From the NCBI RefSeq assembly GCF_003002815.1, contig NZ_PVTF01000023.1, positions 78,803-142,802 on the forward strand: a stretch of DNA of 64,000 nucleotides. The letters run 5' to 3'. How positions within the stretch are numbered: the first letter of the stretch is position 1; each line of letters opens with the position of its first letter. Below the pieces are notes generated by a model, which worked only from the letters and a program-made list of their open reading frames with translations, made no database searches and was not told the origin of the DNA. The DNA comes from Umezawaea tangerina (GTDB lineage Bacteria > Actinomycetota > Actinomycetes > Mycobacteriales > Pseudonocardiaceae). Both the position numbers and the translations under genes were made by a program. This document shows positions 1 to 7,721 of the stretch, piece by piece.

Positions 1-797
1 TCCACTGTGGACAGCTGGTCCCAGGTGACGGGGGTGGAGACGGTGGCGCGCGGGGTGCCGCGGACCGACCAGGCGGAGGCGATGGTGCGGTCCCTGGCGG
101 CCTGGTTGAAGTCGATGAAGACCTTCTGGCCGCGCTCCTCCTTCCACCACGACGTGGTCGCCAGGGCGGGCATCCGGTTCTCCACCTCGCGGGCGAGGGC
201 GATGACGGCGTGGCGGACGTCGACGAAGTCCCACTCCGGGCGGATGCGGACGGCGACGTGGACGCCGCGGCCGCCGGAGGTCTTGGGGTAGCCGGTCATG
301 CCCAGTTCGGACAGGACCTCGTTCAGCACGGCGGCGACCTTCACGGCGTCGCGGAAGTCCGTGCCGGGCTGGGGGTCGAGGTCGACGCGGAGCTCGTCGG
401 GGTTGTCGACCAGCGGCCTGCGGACGGGCCAGGGGTGGAAGTCGAACGTGCCGAGGTTGGCCGCCCAGGCGATGACGGCGGGCTCGGTCGGGCAGACCTC
501 GTCGGCGGGGCGGCCGGAGGGGAACCTGATGCGCGCGGACTCGAGCCACTCGGGCGCGTTCTTCGGCACGCGCTTCTGGTAGAACGCCTCGCCGGTCACG
601 CCGTCCACGAACCGCTTCAACGTGGTCGGGCGGTCGCGCAGCACGCCCAGTAGCGGCTCGGCCACGGCGAGGTAGTACTCGACCACCTGGCGCTTGGTGA
701 TGCCGCGCTCGGGGAAGTACACCTTGTCCGGATTCGACACCCGCACGGTCCGCACACCGTGCGGACCGGGGACCTCCAGCTCCAAAGCCTGCGCCAT
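1..797 (-). CDS. LigD-type primase-polymerase of non-homologous end joining (3' end cut by window edge)
   Basis: Archaeo-eukaryotic primase-type polymerase that fills and tails broken DNA ends together with Ku and a LigD ligase. 265 residues are visible from an ATG at 797; the stop lies beyond base 1. In the expected order I see the NPDKVYFPE start typical of the family, the metal-binding DLDPQPG, the nucleotide-binding TSGGRGVHV and the IDFNQ motif. The start position suggests a stand-alone polymerase of about 300 residues, as is common in actinomycetes, although a longer multidomain protein cannot be excluded. A -10-like TACCCT (809-804) ends six bases before the ATG and there is no Shine-Dalgarno sequence, so the mRNA is probably leaderless. 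No Ku or ligase gene is in the window. Confidence 0.9.
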   Translation of the reverse strand, partial: MAQALELEVPGPHGVRTVRVSNPDKVYFPERGITKRQVVEYYLAVAEPLLGVLRDRPTTLKRFVDGVTGEAFYQKRVPKNAPEWLESARIRFPSGRPADEVCPTEPAVIAWAANLGTFDFHPWPVRRPLVDNPDELRVDLDPQPGTDFRDAVKVAAVLNEVLSELGMTGYPKTSGGRGVHVAVRIRPEWDFVDVRHAVIALAREVENRMPALATTSWWKEERGQKVFIDFNQAARDRTIASAWSVRGTPRATVSTPVTWDQLSTV

Positions 798-824
798 CCC
801 GGCAGGGTAAAGGACAATGGCGGC

Positions 825-1040
825 ATGTGCCGAAGCATCAAGACGCTCCGCCCGCCCTTCGAGGACGAGGTGACCGAAGGCGACATGCGCGCCGCCGCCC
901 TGCAGTACGTGCGGAAGGTGTCCGGTTTCCGGTCGCCCGCCGCGCACAACGCCGAGGCGTTCGAACGAGCCGTGGACCAGATCACCGCCGCCACCGTGGA
1001 GCTACTCGCGCACCTCGAGGTCAGGGGACACGCGAAGTAG
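825..1040 (+). CDS. DUF2277 family small protein
   Basis: A 71-residue cytoplasmic protein of unknown function. It starts MCRSIKTLRPPFE and continues with a predicted helical body (AALQYVRKVSGFR, then AHNAEAFERAV), which is the DUF2277 pattern found as a short stand-alone protein in many actinobacteria. I chose the ATG at 825 because family members begin at MCRSIK; upstream in-frame codons add unrelated residues. The gene diverges from the end-joining polymerase across 27 bases, and its last 39 bases overlap the 3' end of the convergent tetR gene. Confidence 0.8.
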   Translation: MCRSIKTLRPPFEDEVTEGDMRAAALQYVRKVSGFRSPAAHNAEAFERAVDQITAATVELLAHLEVRGHAK

Positions 1041-1643
1041 CTCCAGCCCCTCCACGAAGGCCCGCAGCGCCAGCTCGAAGCTGTCCCGGTCCAGCTCCTC
1101 GGCGACCGTGGACAGCAGGTGCGCCTTGTCCAGGTGCGGGTACCGGCCCTGGTAGACCGAGGCGTCGGTGGAGAACCCGCTGGAGAACGTGCTCAGCGCT
1201 GCGCCGAACACCAGGTACATCAGCGACGCGGCGATCATCGTGGCGTGCCGCCTCGGCCACCCCGCGTCCACGAGGGCGCCGTGCATGACGTCGAGGCGCC
1301 GCAGCGACGCGTCGCGACCGGCGGGCCCGTAGGCGAGGAACGGCACGATGTTCGGGTGCTGCGACAGCGCGGCCCGGTAGGAGCGCGCGCTGACGACGAG
1401 GCCGCGCCGCCAGTTCCCGTCCTCGAAACCGGACACGTCGACCTCCTCCAGCACCTCGGCGGCGATCTCGTGCAGCAGGTCGTCCTTGGTCGCCACGTGC
1501 CCGTAGAGCGACGGCGCGCGCACGCCCAGTTCGGTGGCGAGCTTGCGCATGGAGAGCCCGTCCAGGCCGTCGCGGTCGATGATGCCGAGCGCGACCTCCC
1601 GGATGCGGTCCCCGCTGAGGATGGGGATGCTCGGTCGAGGCAT
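1002..1643 (-). CDS. TetR family transcriptional regulator
   Basis: A 213-residue one-component repressor. The N-terminal helix-turn-helix is clear (LSMRKLATELGVRAPSLYGH, about residues 29-48), followed by a ligand-binding helical domain resembling the TetR_C family. It is divergent from the acyl-CoA dehydrogenase operon, and the 73-base gap holds an inverted repeat at 1686-1706. The likely role is therefore control of that operon by an acyl-CoA or a related metabolite; that is inference. The ATG at 1643 gives the usual short N-terminal arm (MPRPSIPILSGDRI). Its 3' end overlaps the convergent DUF2277 gene. Confidence 0.9.
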   Translation of the reverse strand: MPRPSIPILSGDRIREVALGIIDRDGLDGLSMRKLATELGVRAPSLYGHVATKDDLLHEIAAEVLEEVDVSGFEDGNWRRGLVVSARSYRAALSQHPNIVPFLAYGPAGRDASLRRLDVMHGALVDAGWPRRHATMIAASLMYLVFGAALSTFSSGFSTDASVYQGRYPHLDKAHLLSTVAEELDRDSFELALRAFVEGLELLRVSPDLEVRE

Positions 1644-1685
1644 GACGACCCCTTGCACTGGGTTCTCCGACGCGCCTACGTTATA

Positions 1686-1706
1686 CCTAACGCCGTTCGG
1701 TTTAGG
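1686..1706. promoter_or_regulatory. Candidate TetR operator in the tetR/acyl-CoA dehydrogenase intergenic region
   Basis: CCTAA (1686-1690) and TTAGG (1702-1706) form an inverted repeat with an 11-base spacer, ending in the Shine-Dalgarno AGGAGG (1704-1709) of the next gene. Size, symmetry and position between the divergent genes fit a TetR-family site. Only five bases per arm are exact, so the true site may be shifted or extended. Confidence 0.5.
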
Positions 1707-1716
1707 AGGTCGTGGC

Positions 1717-2865
1717 GTGGATCTGAGCCTGTCCGACGAGCACCGCCAGCTCCGTGAACTGGCCCGGCGCTTCACCGACGAGCGGATCGTCCCCTTCGCC
1801 CTGCAGTGGGACCGGGACGAGGCGATCGACCGCGCGCTCGTGCCGAAGCTGGGCGAGGTCGGCTTTCTCGGGCTGGGCATCGACGAGGAGTACGGCGGCT
1901 CGGGTGGCGACAACCTCGCCTACTGCCTCGTGCTCGAGGAGATCGCGCGCGGCGACTCGGCCGTGCGCGGCATCATCTCCGTCTCGCTCGGCCTGGTCGG
2001 CAAGACGATCTCCAAGCACGGCACCGAGGAGCAGCGTCGGCGGTGGCTGCCCGGGCTGTGCTCGGGCGAGCTGGTCGGCTGCTTCGGGCTCACCGAGCCG
2101 GAGACCGGCTCCGACGCCGGGTCGCTCGCCACCAGGGCCGAGCGCGACGGCGACGACTGGCTGCTCACCGGCCGGAAGGTGTTCATCACCAACGGGACGT
2201 GGGCGGACGTCGTCCTGCTGTTCGCCCGCACCGGCGGGCCGGGACCGAGGGGCATCTCCGCGTTCCTGGTGCCGACGGACTCCGCGGGGTTCGCCGCCAC
2301 CGAGATCCACGGCAAGCTCGGCATGCGCGGCCAGGCCACCGCGGAGCTCGCCCTCGACGGCGTCCGGGTGCCCGACAGCGCCCGGATCGGCGACGAGGGC
2401 ACCGGTTTCAAGATCGCCATGGCGGCGCTCGACCGCGGCCGGATGTCGGTGGCGGCGGGCTGCGTCGGCGCCGCCCGCGGCGCGTTGGAGGCCAGCCTGC
2501 GCTACGCCAAGGAGCGCGAGCAGTTCGGCAAGCCCATCGCCTCCTACCAGCTCGTCCAGGAGCTGCTGGCCGACATGGCCGTCGAGGCGGACGCGGCCAG
2601 GCTGCTCACCTGGCGGGTCGCCGACCTCGCCGACCGCGGGCTGCCGTTCGGCACCGAGGCGTCGATGGCGAAGCTCTACGCCAGCGAGGCGGCCGTGCGG
2701 GCCGCGAACAGCGCCATCCAGGTTTTCGGCGGGTACGGCTACATCGACGAGTACCCGGTCGGGAAGTACTTGCGCGACACCCGCGTGACGACCCTCTACG
2801 AGGGCACCAGCCAGATCCAGAAACTGCTCATCGGCCGGGCGCTGACCGGCGTCAACGCATTCTGA
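1717..2865 (+). CDS. Acyl-CoA dehydrogenase (FAD-dependent)
   Basis: Catalyses the first alpha,beta-dehydrogenation step of an acyl-CoA in beta-oxidation or amino-acid breakdown, passing electrons to electron-transfer flavoprotein. 382 residues, the normal family length. Seen: the acyl-CoA/FAD signature around CFGLTEPETGSDAGS, the TGRKVFITNG segment, RFREQFGKP-like REQFGKPIAS, and LYEGTSQIQ, whose Glu362 is the usual catalytic base. The GTG at 1717 follows AGGAGG by seven bases; upstream in-frame starts run into the divergent promoter. It is the first gene of a three-gene operon with a second dehydrogenase (13 bases later) and a MaoC dehydratase. The exact chain-length specificity cannot be read from sequence. 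Confidence 0.93.
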   Translation: MDLSLSDEHRQLRELARRFTDERIVPFALQWDRDEAIDRALVPKLGEVGFLGLGIDEEYGGSGGDNLAYCLVLEEIARGDSAVRGIISVSLGLVGKTISKHGTEEQRRRWLPGLCSGELVGCFGLTEPETGSDAGSLATRAERDGDDWLLTGRKVFITNGTWADVVLLFARTGGPGPRGISAFLVPTDSAGFAATEIHGKLGMRGQATAELALDGVRVPDSARIGDEGTGFKIAMAALDRGRMSVAAGCVGAARGALEASLRYAKEREQFGKPIASYQLVQELLADMAVEADAARLLTWRVADLADRGLPFGTEASMAKLYASEAAVRAANSAIQVFGGYGYIDEYPVGKYLRDTRVTTLYEGTSQIQKLLIGRALTGVNAF

Positions 2866-2878
2866 AACGGGGAACACC

Positions 2879-4048
2879 ATGGACTTCGCGCTCGACGAGG
2901 AGCAGAAGGAGATCAGGGACTGGGTGCGCACGTTCGTGCGCAAGGAGATCATCCCGCTGGAGCCGGAGGTGCTCCGCCGGGAACGGGCCAACCAGCCGGG
3001 TCTGACCTCCGAAGAGCTGGACGCGTTGCAGCAGAAGGCGAAGAAGGCCGGGTTCTGGGGCGTGCAGACGCCCACGGAGTACGGCGGCATGGGCATGGGC
3101 GCGGTGATGACGGCGCTCATCGAGGCCGAGCTGGGCCGGTCGTTCGTGCAGTTCCGCTTCGGCGGCAACGCGGACAACATCCTCTACCACGGCAACGCCG
3201 AGCAGAAGGAGCGCTACTTGCTCCCGACGATCTCCGGCGAGCGCAAGTCGTGCTTCGCGATCACCGAGCCCGGTGCCGGGTCGGACGCCAAGGCGATCCG
3301 CACGTCCGCGCGCAAGGACGGCGCGGAGTGGGTGGTCAACGGCGAGAAGACGTTCATCACCGGCGGCAACGAGGCCGACTTCGTGATGGTGTTCGCCGTG
3401 ACGGACAAGGAGAAGGGCGCCAACGGCGGCGTCACCTGCTTCCTCGTGGACCGCGACATGGGCTGGAAGTCCGAGCCCATCCCGACCATGGGCCAGTGGG
3501 GTCCGGCGGCGCTGGTGTTCGAGGACGTCCGGGTGCCCGAGGAGAACGTCCTCGGCGAGGTCGGGCAGGGCTTCGCCATGGCGATGCAGTGGATCGGCGC
3601 CGGCCGCTACCTGCTGCCCGCGCGGGCCATCGGCTCGGTGGAGCGCCTGGTGGACATGGCGATCGAGCAGGCCAACAGCCGCGTCACGTTCGGCCAGCCC
3701 ATCGCCGAGTACCAGGCCATCCAGTGGATGATCGCCGACTCCGCGGTCGAGATCGAGGCGCTGCGCTGGCTCGTGCTGCACGCCGCGTGGCTGGTCGACC
3801 AGGGCGCGGACTCGCGGCAGGCGCAGTCGATGGCGAAGCTCTACGGCGGTGTGAAGGCGAACGAGATCGTCGACCGCGTGCTGCAGATCCACGGCGGCAT
3901 GGGCTACACCCGCGAGCTGCCGATCGAGCGCTGGTACCGCGAGCTGCGGCTGCTGCGCATCTACGAGGGCACCGACGAGATCCAGCGCCGCACGATCGCC
4001 CGCAACCTGCTCAAGGGCCACGCCAAGGTCAGCGGATCCCTGGGGTGA
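2879..4048 (+). CDS. Acyl-CoA dehydrogenase (second, divergent paralogue)
   Basis: A second FAD-dependent acyl-CoA dehydrogenase of 389 residues, clearly a different subfamily from its neighbour. Seen: CFAITEPGAGSDA, NGEKTFITGGNEADF, RVTFGQPIAEYQAIQWM and LRIYEGTDEIQRR with catalytic Glu363. The ATG follows the first dehydrogenase by 13 bases, and its stop overlaps the GTG of the MaoC gene, so the three are probably co-translated. Paired dehydrogenases can act on different chain lengths, or form heteromers as in steroid side-chain oxidation; the sequence does not decide between these. Confidence 0.93.
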   Translation: MDFALDEEQKEIRDWVRTFVRKEIIPLEPEVLRRERANQPGLTSEELDALQQKAKKAGFWGVQTPTEYGGMGMGAVMTALIEAELGRSFVQFRFGGNADNILYHGNAEQKERYLLPTISGERKSCFAITEPGAGSDAKAIRTSARKDGAEWVVNGEKTFITGGNEADFVMVFAVTDKEKGANGGVTCFLVDRDMGWKSEPIPTMGQWGPAALVFEDVRVPEENVLGEVGQGFAMAMQWIGAGRYLLPARAIGSVERLVDMAIEQANSRVTFGQPIAEYQAIQWMIADSAVEIEALRWLVLHAAWLVDQGADSRQAQSMAKLYGGVKANEIVDRVLQIHGGMGYTRELPIERWYRELRLLRIYEGTDEIQRRTIARNLLKGHAKVSGSLG

Positions 4049-4770
4049 GCACCACCGTCGTCCGGTCCTGGACCGCCGACGACGTCGAGCGCTACGCGGC
4101 CGCGGTGGGCGGGACCGGCATGCAGCCGGGGTTCGCCATCGCGGTCGCGCAGTTCGGCGGGCCGCAGTTCGGGCTGGAGGCGGACCTCACGCGGGTCCTG
4201 CACGCCGAGCAGTCGCTCACGTTGCCCGGCGAGCTGCCCGTGGCGGGCACGGTGGAGGTGACCAGGACGGTCACCGACGTGTTCGACAAGGGCTCCGGCT
4301 CGCTGGTCGTGCGCGAGTGGCACGCCGAGGGCGACGCCCGGTTCAGCACCCGCGCGTCGCTGTTCGTGCGCGGCGCGGGCGGCTTCGGCGGCCCGCGCGG
4401 CACGACCGTCCGCCACCCCGTCCCGACCCGCGCGCCGGACGTGGAGCTGGGTTTCCGCACGTCGGAGGACCAGGCCGAGCTGTACCGGCTGACCGGCGAC
4501 GACAACCCGCTGCACTGGGACCCGGCGTTCGCGCGGCGCGGCGGGTTCCCCCGCCCGATCCTGCACGGACTGGCCACCTACGGGATCACCGCGCGCCTGC
4601 TGGCCGAGTCGCTGTCCGTGGTCGCCGTCGGCGGCCGGTTCACCCACCCGGTGTACCCCGGTGACGAGCTGCAGGTCAGCGCCTGGGTGGAGGACGGGGA
4701 GGTCCGGTTCCGGACGACCGCCAACCACACGACGGTGATCGACGACGGTAGGGCTATCCCCCGTTCCTAG
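4045..4770 (+). CDS. MaoC-like acyl-CoA dehydratase / enoyl-CoA hydratase (double hot-dog)
   Basis: Predicted to hydrate or dehydrate the CoA ester made by the two upstream dehydrogenases. 241 residues. The C-terminal half carries the hydratase-2 motif DDNPLHWDPAFARRGGF, with Asp153 and His157 as the expected catalytic pair, followed by PILHGLATYG. The N-terminal half looks like a degenerate hot-dog repeat (FAS1-dehydratase-like). The GTG at 4045 overlaps the stop of the preceding gene (GTGA), which indicates translational coupling. Substrate range is unknown. Confidence 0.87.
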   Translation: MSTTVVRSWTADDVERYAAAVGGTGMQPGFAIAVAQFGGPQFGLEADLTRVLHAEQSLTLPGELPVAGTVEVTRTVTDVFDKGSGSLVVREWHAEGDARFSTRASLFVRGAGGFGGPRGTTVRHPVPTRAPDVELGFRTSEDQAELYRLTGDDNPLHWDPAFARRGGFPRPILHGLATYGITARLLAESLSVVAVGGRFTHPVYPGDELQVSAWVEDGEVRFRTTANHTTVIDDGRAIPRS

Positions 4771-4821
4771 GTGGTAGCCCGCCCCATCGATCATGGGTGG
4801 CCGTTCGCGCACTCTGTAGTC

Positions 4822-5706
4822 ATGCGATCACGACGCGACGTCTTCCAGCTCAGCACCGCGACCGACGCCACCGCGTTGACCCGGCTGCGGATCCCCACCG
4901 CCGCTGGCACGTTCGACGCGGTCGCCGCCGGTCCCCTCGACGGCCGCAAGGTCCTGCTGCTGCACGGGGTGCCCGAGTGCGGCATCGAGTGGCGCCACCA
5001 GCTGCGCGCCCTCGCCGCCGACGGCTACCGCGCCGTGGCGCCCAACCAGCGCGGCTACTCGCCGGGCGTACGGCCCAAGCGGGTCGACGACTACCGGGTC
5101 GAGAACGCCGTGGACGACGTCGCCGCCATCGCCGACCAGCTCGGCTGGCGCCGGTTCGACCTGGTCGGGCACGACTGGGGAGCCGTGGTCGGCTGGGAGG
5201 CGGCGGCCCGGCTGCCGCTGCGGGTCCGGACCCTGACCGCCGTGTCCGCGCCGCACCCCGGCGCGTTCGCCGAAGCGCTGCGCAACGACCCCGACCAGCA
5301 GCGCCGGGCGGCCCTGCTCGACTACCTGCGGCAGCCCGAGGTGCCCGAACGCGAGATGCTGGCCAACGGCGCGGCCCGGCTGCGCCAGGGCTGGCCCGCG
5401 GTGATCCCGAGGCAGCGGGTCGAGCAGTACGTGCGGCAGCTGTCGGAACCGGGAGCGCTCACGGCGGCGCTCAACTGGTACCGGGCGAACACGTTCACCG
5501 GCGACTACCAGCCCGTGTCGGTGCCGACGATGTACCTGTGGGGGTCCGAGGACGACGCCGTGGGGCCGGAGGCGGCACAGGCGACCAGCGAGTGGGTGAC
5601 GGGCGCGTACCGGTTCGAGGTGCTGGACCAGGTGGGGCACTTCGTGCCGGAGGAGGCGGCGGAGAGGACGACGTCGTTGCTGTTGGAGCACTTGGGGAAG
5701 TTCTGA
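4822..5706 (+). CDS. Alpha/beta hydrolase, epoxide-hydrolase-like
   Basis: A 294-residue alpha/beta hydrolase. HGVPE forms the oxyanion-hole region, GHDWGA carries an aspartate nucleophile (Asp118) as in epoxide hydrolases and haloalkane dehalogenases rather than the serine of esterases, GSEDDAVG supplies the acid (Asp244/245), and QVGHFVPEEA the histidine (His273). The likely reaction is hydrolysis of an epoxide or similar electrophile in the cytoplasm. I placed the start at the ATG at 4822; an in-frame GTG at 4771 would directly abut the MaoC stop but adds an atypical leader. The last 170 bases switch from C-ending to G-ending codons. Confidence 0.85.
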   Translation: MRSRRDVFQLSTATDATALTRLRIPTAAGTFDAVAAGPLDGRKVLLLHGVPECGIEWRHQLRALAADGYRAVAPNQRGYSPGVRPKRVDDYRVENAVDDVAAIADQLGWRRFDLVGHDWGAVVGWEAAARLPLRVRTLTAVSAPHPGAFAEALRNDPDQQRRAALLDYLRQPEVPEREMLANGAARLRQGWPAVIPRQRVEQYVRQLSEPGALTAALNWYRANTFTGDYQPVSVPTMYLWGSEDDAVGPEAAQATSEWVTGAYRFEVLDQVGHFVPEEAAERTTSLLLEHLGKF

Positions 5707-5717
5707 GGAGGGCGGGG

Positions 5718-5740
5718 TTGTCGGACCCCGTGGGTAGGGT
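5718..5740 (+). promoter_or_regulatory. PafBC-type (LexA-independent, RecA-NDp) DNA-damage promoter motif
   Basis: TTGTCGGAC, eight bases, then TAGGGT. This fits the mycobacterial RecA-NDp consensus tTGTCRGtg-N8-TAnnnT recognised with PafBC. It lies 40 bases before the GTG of the WYL regulator and points at it. Two further copies occur in this window, at 58658 and 63585. Confidence 0.65.
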
Positions 5741-5780
5741 GGGATTCGGGGGTCCTGGGGCCATCATGGTGTGAGGTGAC

Positions 5781-6797
5781 GTGGCACGGCCGACAGCTCG
5801 GGTGCTGACGTTGCTCGAGTTGTTGCAGTCCGGTGGCACCCGCACCTCCGCCGAGCTGGCCGAGCGGCTGGACGTGGACGGGCGCACGGTGCGCCGCTAC
5901 GTGGAGCACCTGCGCGACCTCGGCATTCCGGTGGACACCGTGCGCGGCCGTTACGGCGGTTACCGGCTGGCGCGCCACTACCGGATGCCTCCGTTGATGC
6001 TCACCGACGAGGAAGCGCTGGCGGTCGTCTGGGGGCTTCTGCTGACGGGCCGGTCGGGGTCCGGTCCGGCCTCGATCGGTGACGTGGAGGCCGCCACCTC
6101 GAAGGTGCGCCGGGTACTGCCCCCGGCCCTGGCGCGGCAGATCGACGCGGTGGTCGACACCGTGGACTTCACCGGCGGTCGGACCGGCGAGGCGGAGCGC
6201 ACCGGCGGCCGCGAGGAGGCGAGCGCGAGGGTGCTCCTCGGACTGGCGAAGGCGGCAGCGGACCGGCGTCCGATCGCCTTCGACTACGTCCCGCGGCACG
6301 GACGTGCCCGGTCGCGCACCGTTCACCCGCACGGCATCGTCGCCGTGAACGGACTGCTCTACCTCACCGGCCACGACGTCGGGCGCCAGGCGGAGCGGAC
6401 GTTCCGCCTGGACCGCATCGCCGGCCTGCGCCTGCTGGAGGGCACGTTCGAGGTGCCGGACGACCTGGACCCGGTGCAGCGCGTCGTGGGCCCGCTCGCG
6501 GCGGGTCCTGGACGACATGAGGTGTCAGTGCTCGTCGACGCTGACGCGACGCACGTGCGGGCGTTGTTCCCGGAGACGCTGGCGTCGGTCGAACCGGTGG
6601 CCGACGTCGCGGGGAACGGTCACCGGCTGAGGGTTTTCGTCCGTGCGGAACGCCTGGAATGGGTCGCGGGAAGACTGGCCGCTCTCGACCGACCGTTCGT
6701 CATCGAGCGGCCGCAAGCCCTGCACGGGGCAATCGCCGCGCTGGGGCGGAAGCTGATCGCCGCGGCGGTCGTCGATCCCGGCGGCGACTCGGGCTAG
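5781..6797 (+). CDS. WYL-domain transcriptional regulator (YafY type)
   Basis: A 338-residue DNA-binding regulator. An N-terminal winged helix-turn-helix (LLQSGGTRTSAELAERLDVD, then RTVRRYVEHLRDLG) precedes a WYL domain around residues 140-220 and a C-terminal WCX-like domain (ADATHVRALFPE, then VFVRAERLEWVAGRL). WYL proteins sense nucleic-acid-type or nucleotide ligands, and the PafB/PafC pair that switches on the mycobacterial damage response belongs to the same superfamily. This gene itself sits behind a PafBC-type promoter, which would make it part of that regulon. GTG start with AGGTGA just upstream. Target genes are not evident. Confidence 0.9.
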   Translation: MARPTARVLTLLELLQSGGTRTSAELAERLDVDGRTVRRYVEHLRDLGIPVDTVRGRYGGYRLARHYRMPPLMLTDEEALAVVWGLLLTGRSGSGPASIGDVEAATSKVRRVLPPALARQIDAVVDTVDFTGGRTGEAERTGGREEASARVLLGLAKAAADRRPIAFDYVPRHGRARSRTVHPHGIVAVNGLLYLTGHDVGRQAERTFRLDRIAGLRLLEGTFEVPDDLDPVQRVVGPLAAGPGRHEVSVLVDADATHVRALFPETLASVEPVADVAGNGHRLRVFVRAERLEWVAGRLAALDRPFVIERPQALHGAIAALGRKLIAAAVVDPGGDSG

Positions 6798-6943
6798 GAC
6801 CGCGTGGCGCCCGCGCGGACTCCGACGGCACGAGGAGCGCCCGATCGTGAAGCAGGCGCCTCCAGCGGTTCCCGTTCACGTCGGGACTCCTCGTTCGAGG
6901 TCCGTCAGGTCGCGTCGTACCCGTGCTCGCCCCGCGTCCGCGG

Positions 6944-7405
6944 TCAGTCCGCCTTGGTGGTGGGCGCCAGCATCCTGGGGGTCCGGTTCTGCTGCAGCAG
7001 CAGCGCCTGCGGCGTGACCGGCGTGTAGAGGTTGATGAGCGACCCCTCGGGGTCGCGGATCAGAACGGACATGTTGCCCCAGGGCATCAACGTCGGCGCC
7101 TGCACGACGTCGAGGTCATCGCCGAGCTCGGCCTTCATGAGGGCGAGCAGGGATTCGACGTCCTCCACGAGGAACTCGACGATGGCGGTGCGGTTGGCGG
7201 CCGCTCGCAGTGGGTTGCCCGTGATGAAGGCGACCCGCTCCGGCGTGCTGAGCGCGAACGTCGCGGACGGCGTCACCAGCTCGACGAAGTCGTCGGTCAG
7301 GTACTGCGGGGTGGCGCCGGTGAGGACCTCGTAGAAGCGGACGAGCCGCGGCAGGTCGTCGGTGATCACGCGGACGGAGGCCAGTTGGACGGTGTTCGTT
7401 GTCAT
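6944..7405 (-). CDS. VOC (glyoxalase/bleomycin-resistance) family protein
   Basis: A 153-residue vicinal-oxygen-chelate fold protein. Seen: SVRVITDDLPRLVRFYEVLTG as the first beta-alpha-beta unit and MSVLIRDPEGSLINLYTPV as the closing metal-site strand, whose usual Glu is not obvious. Roles in the family range from metal-dependent dioxygenase or lyase to drug sequestration. The ATG at 7405 is preferred over upstream codons because TAGCGT (7418-7413) ends seven bases before it, giving a leaderless transcript, and because a palindromic operator (7425-7449) covers the promoter. No regulator gene is adjacent. Confidence 0.85.
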   Translation of the reverse strand: MTTNTVQLASVRVITDDLPRLVRFYEVLTGATPQYLTDDFVELVTPSATFALSTPERVAFITGNPLRAAANRTAIVEFLVEDVESLLALMKAELGDDLDVVQAPTLMPWGNMSVLIRDPEGSLINLYTPVTPQALLLQQNRTPRMLAPTTKAD

Positions 7406-7424
7406 GATCGCGACGCTAACCGGG

Positions 7425-7449
7425 ATACTGGACATAATCTGTCCGGTAT
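7425..7449. promoter_or_regulatory. Palindromic operator over the VOC gene promoter
   Basis: ATACTGGACA and TGTCCGGTAT are 10-base arms with one mismatch, separated by five bases. The dyad overlaps the -35 region of the minus-strand VOC gene, the classical place for a repressor. The cognate regulator is not encoded next to it. Confidence 0.6.
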
Positions 7450-7493
7450 TGGGAGGTCTTTTTGGTGGAGACACGGCCGGGTTGCGTTGTGGT

Positions 7494-7609
7494 GTGGCCG
7501 ATTTGACTTGGGGCCCCTTTTTTGGGCTTCGTCGGGCGAAAAAGGGCAGGTGGTAGAGCCTGCCCGCCGACTCATTGTAAGCCCAAAAACCCCAAGTCAA
7601 ATCGGCCAC
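7494..7609. repeat. 116-bp palindromic intergenic element (MITE- or REP-like)
   Basis: GTGGCCGATTTGACTTGGGG (7494-7513) is repeated exactly and inverted at 7590-7609. Inside these arms TTTTTGGGCTT and AAGCCCAAAAA also pair, and the centre contains a third hairpin (GGGCAGG / CCTGCCC). No protein is encoded and AT content is above the surroundings. It would fold into a long cruciform or RNA hairpin. The shape fits a non-autonomous transposable element or a bacterial REP/BIME; there is no convincing target-site duplication. Confidence 0.6.
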
Positions 7610-7721
7610 GTTGCGTGCTTTCGTTGCGTGCCAGCGGGTTTGCTCAGGTCAGGGATAAAGGCTCGGGCTTGGTGGGTCTGGTGGGGCTGGTTGGGCTTGG
7701 TGTTGTGCTTGGCTTGATTGG

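Noticed and set aside
1..12. TCCACTGTGGAC at the window start, similar to GTCCACAGTGGAC at 49850
   Set aside because: It lies inside the polymerase coding sequence, and six-base palindromes of this type are expected by chance.
4751..4780. GGGCTA/TAGCCC hairpin at the end of the MaoC gene
   Set aside because: Six-base stem with an 18-base loop and overlapping the coding end; too weak to call a terminator.
7406..7609. An N-terminal extension of the VOC protein to 7609
   Set aside because: It would run through the palindromic operator and the 116-bp repeat and add residues unlike any VOC protein; the ATG at 7405 is preceded by its own promoter-like box.
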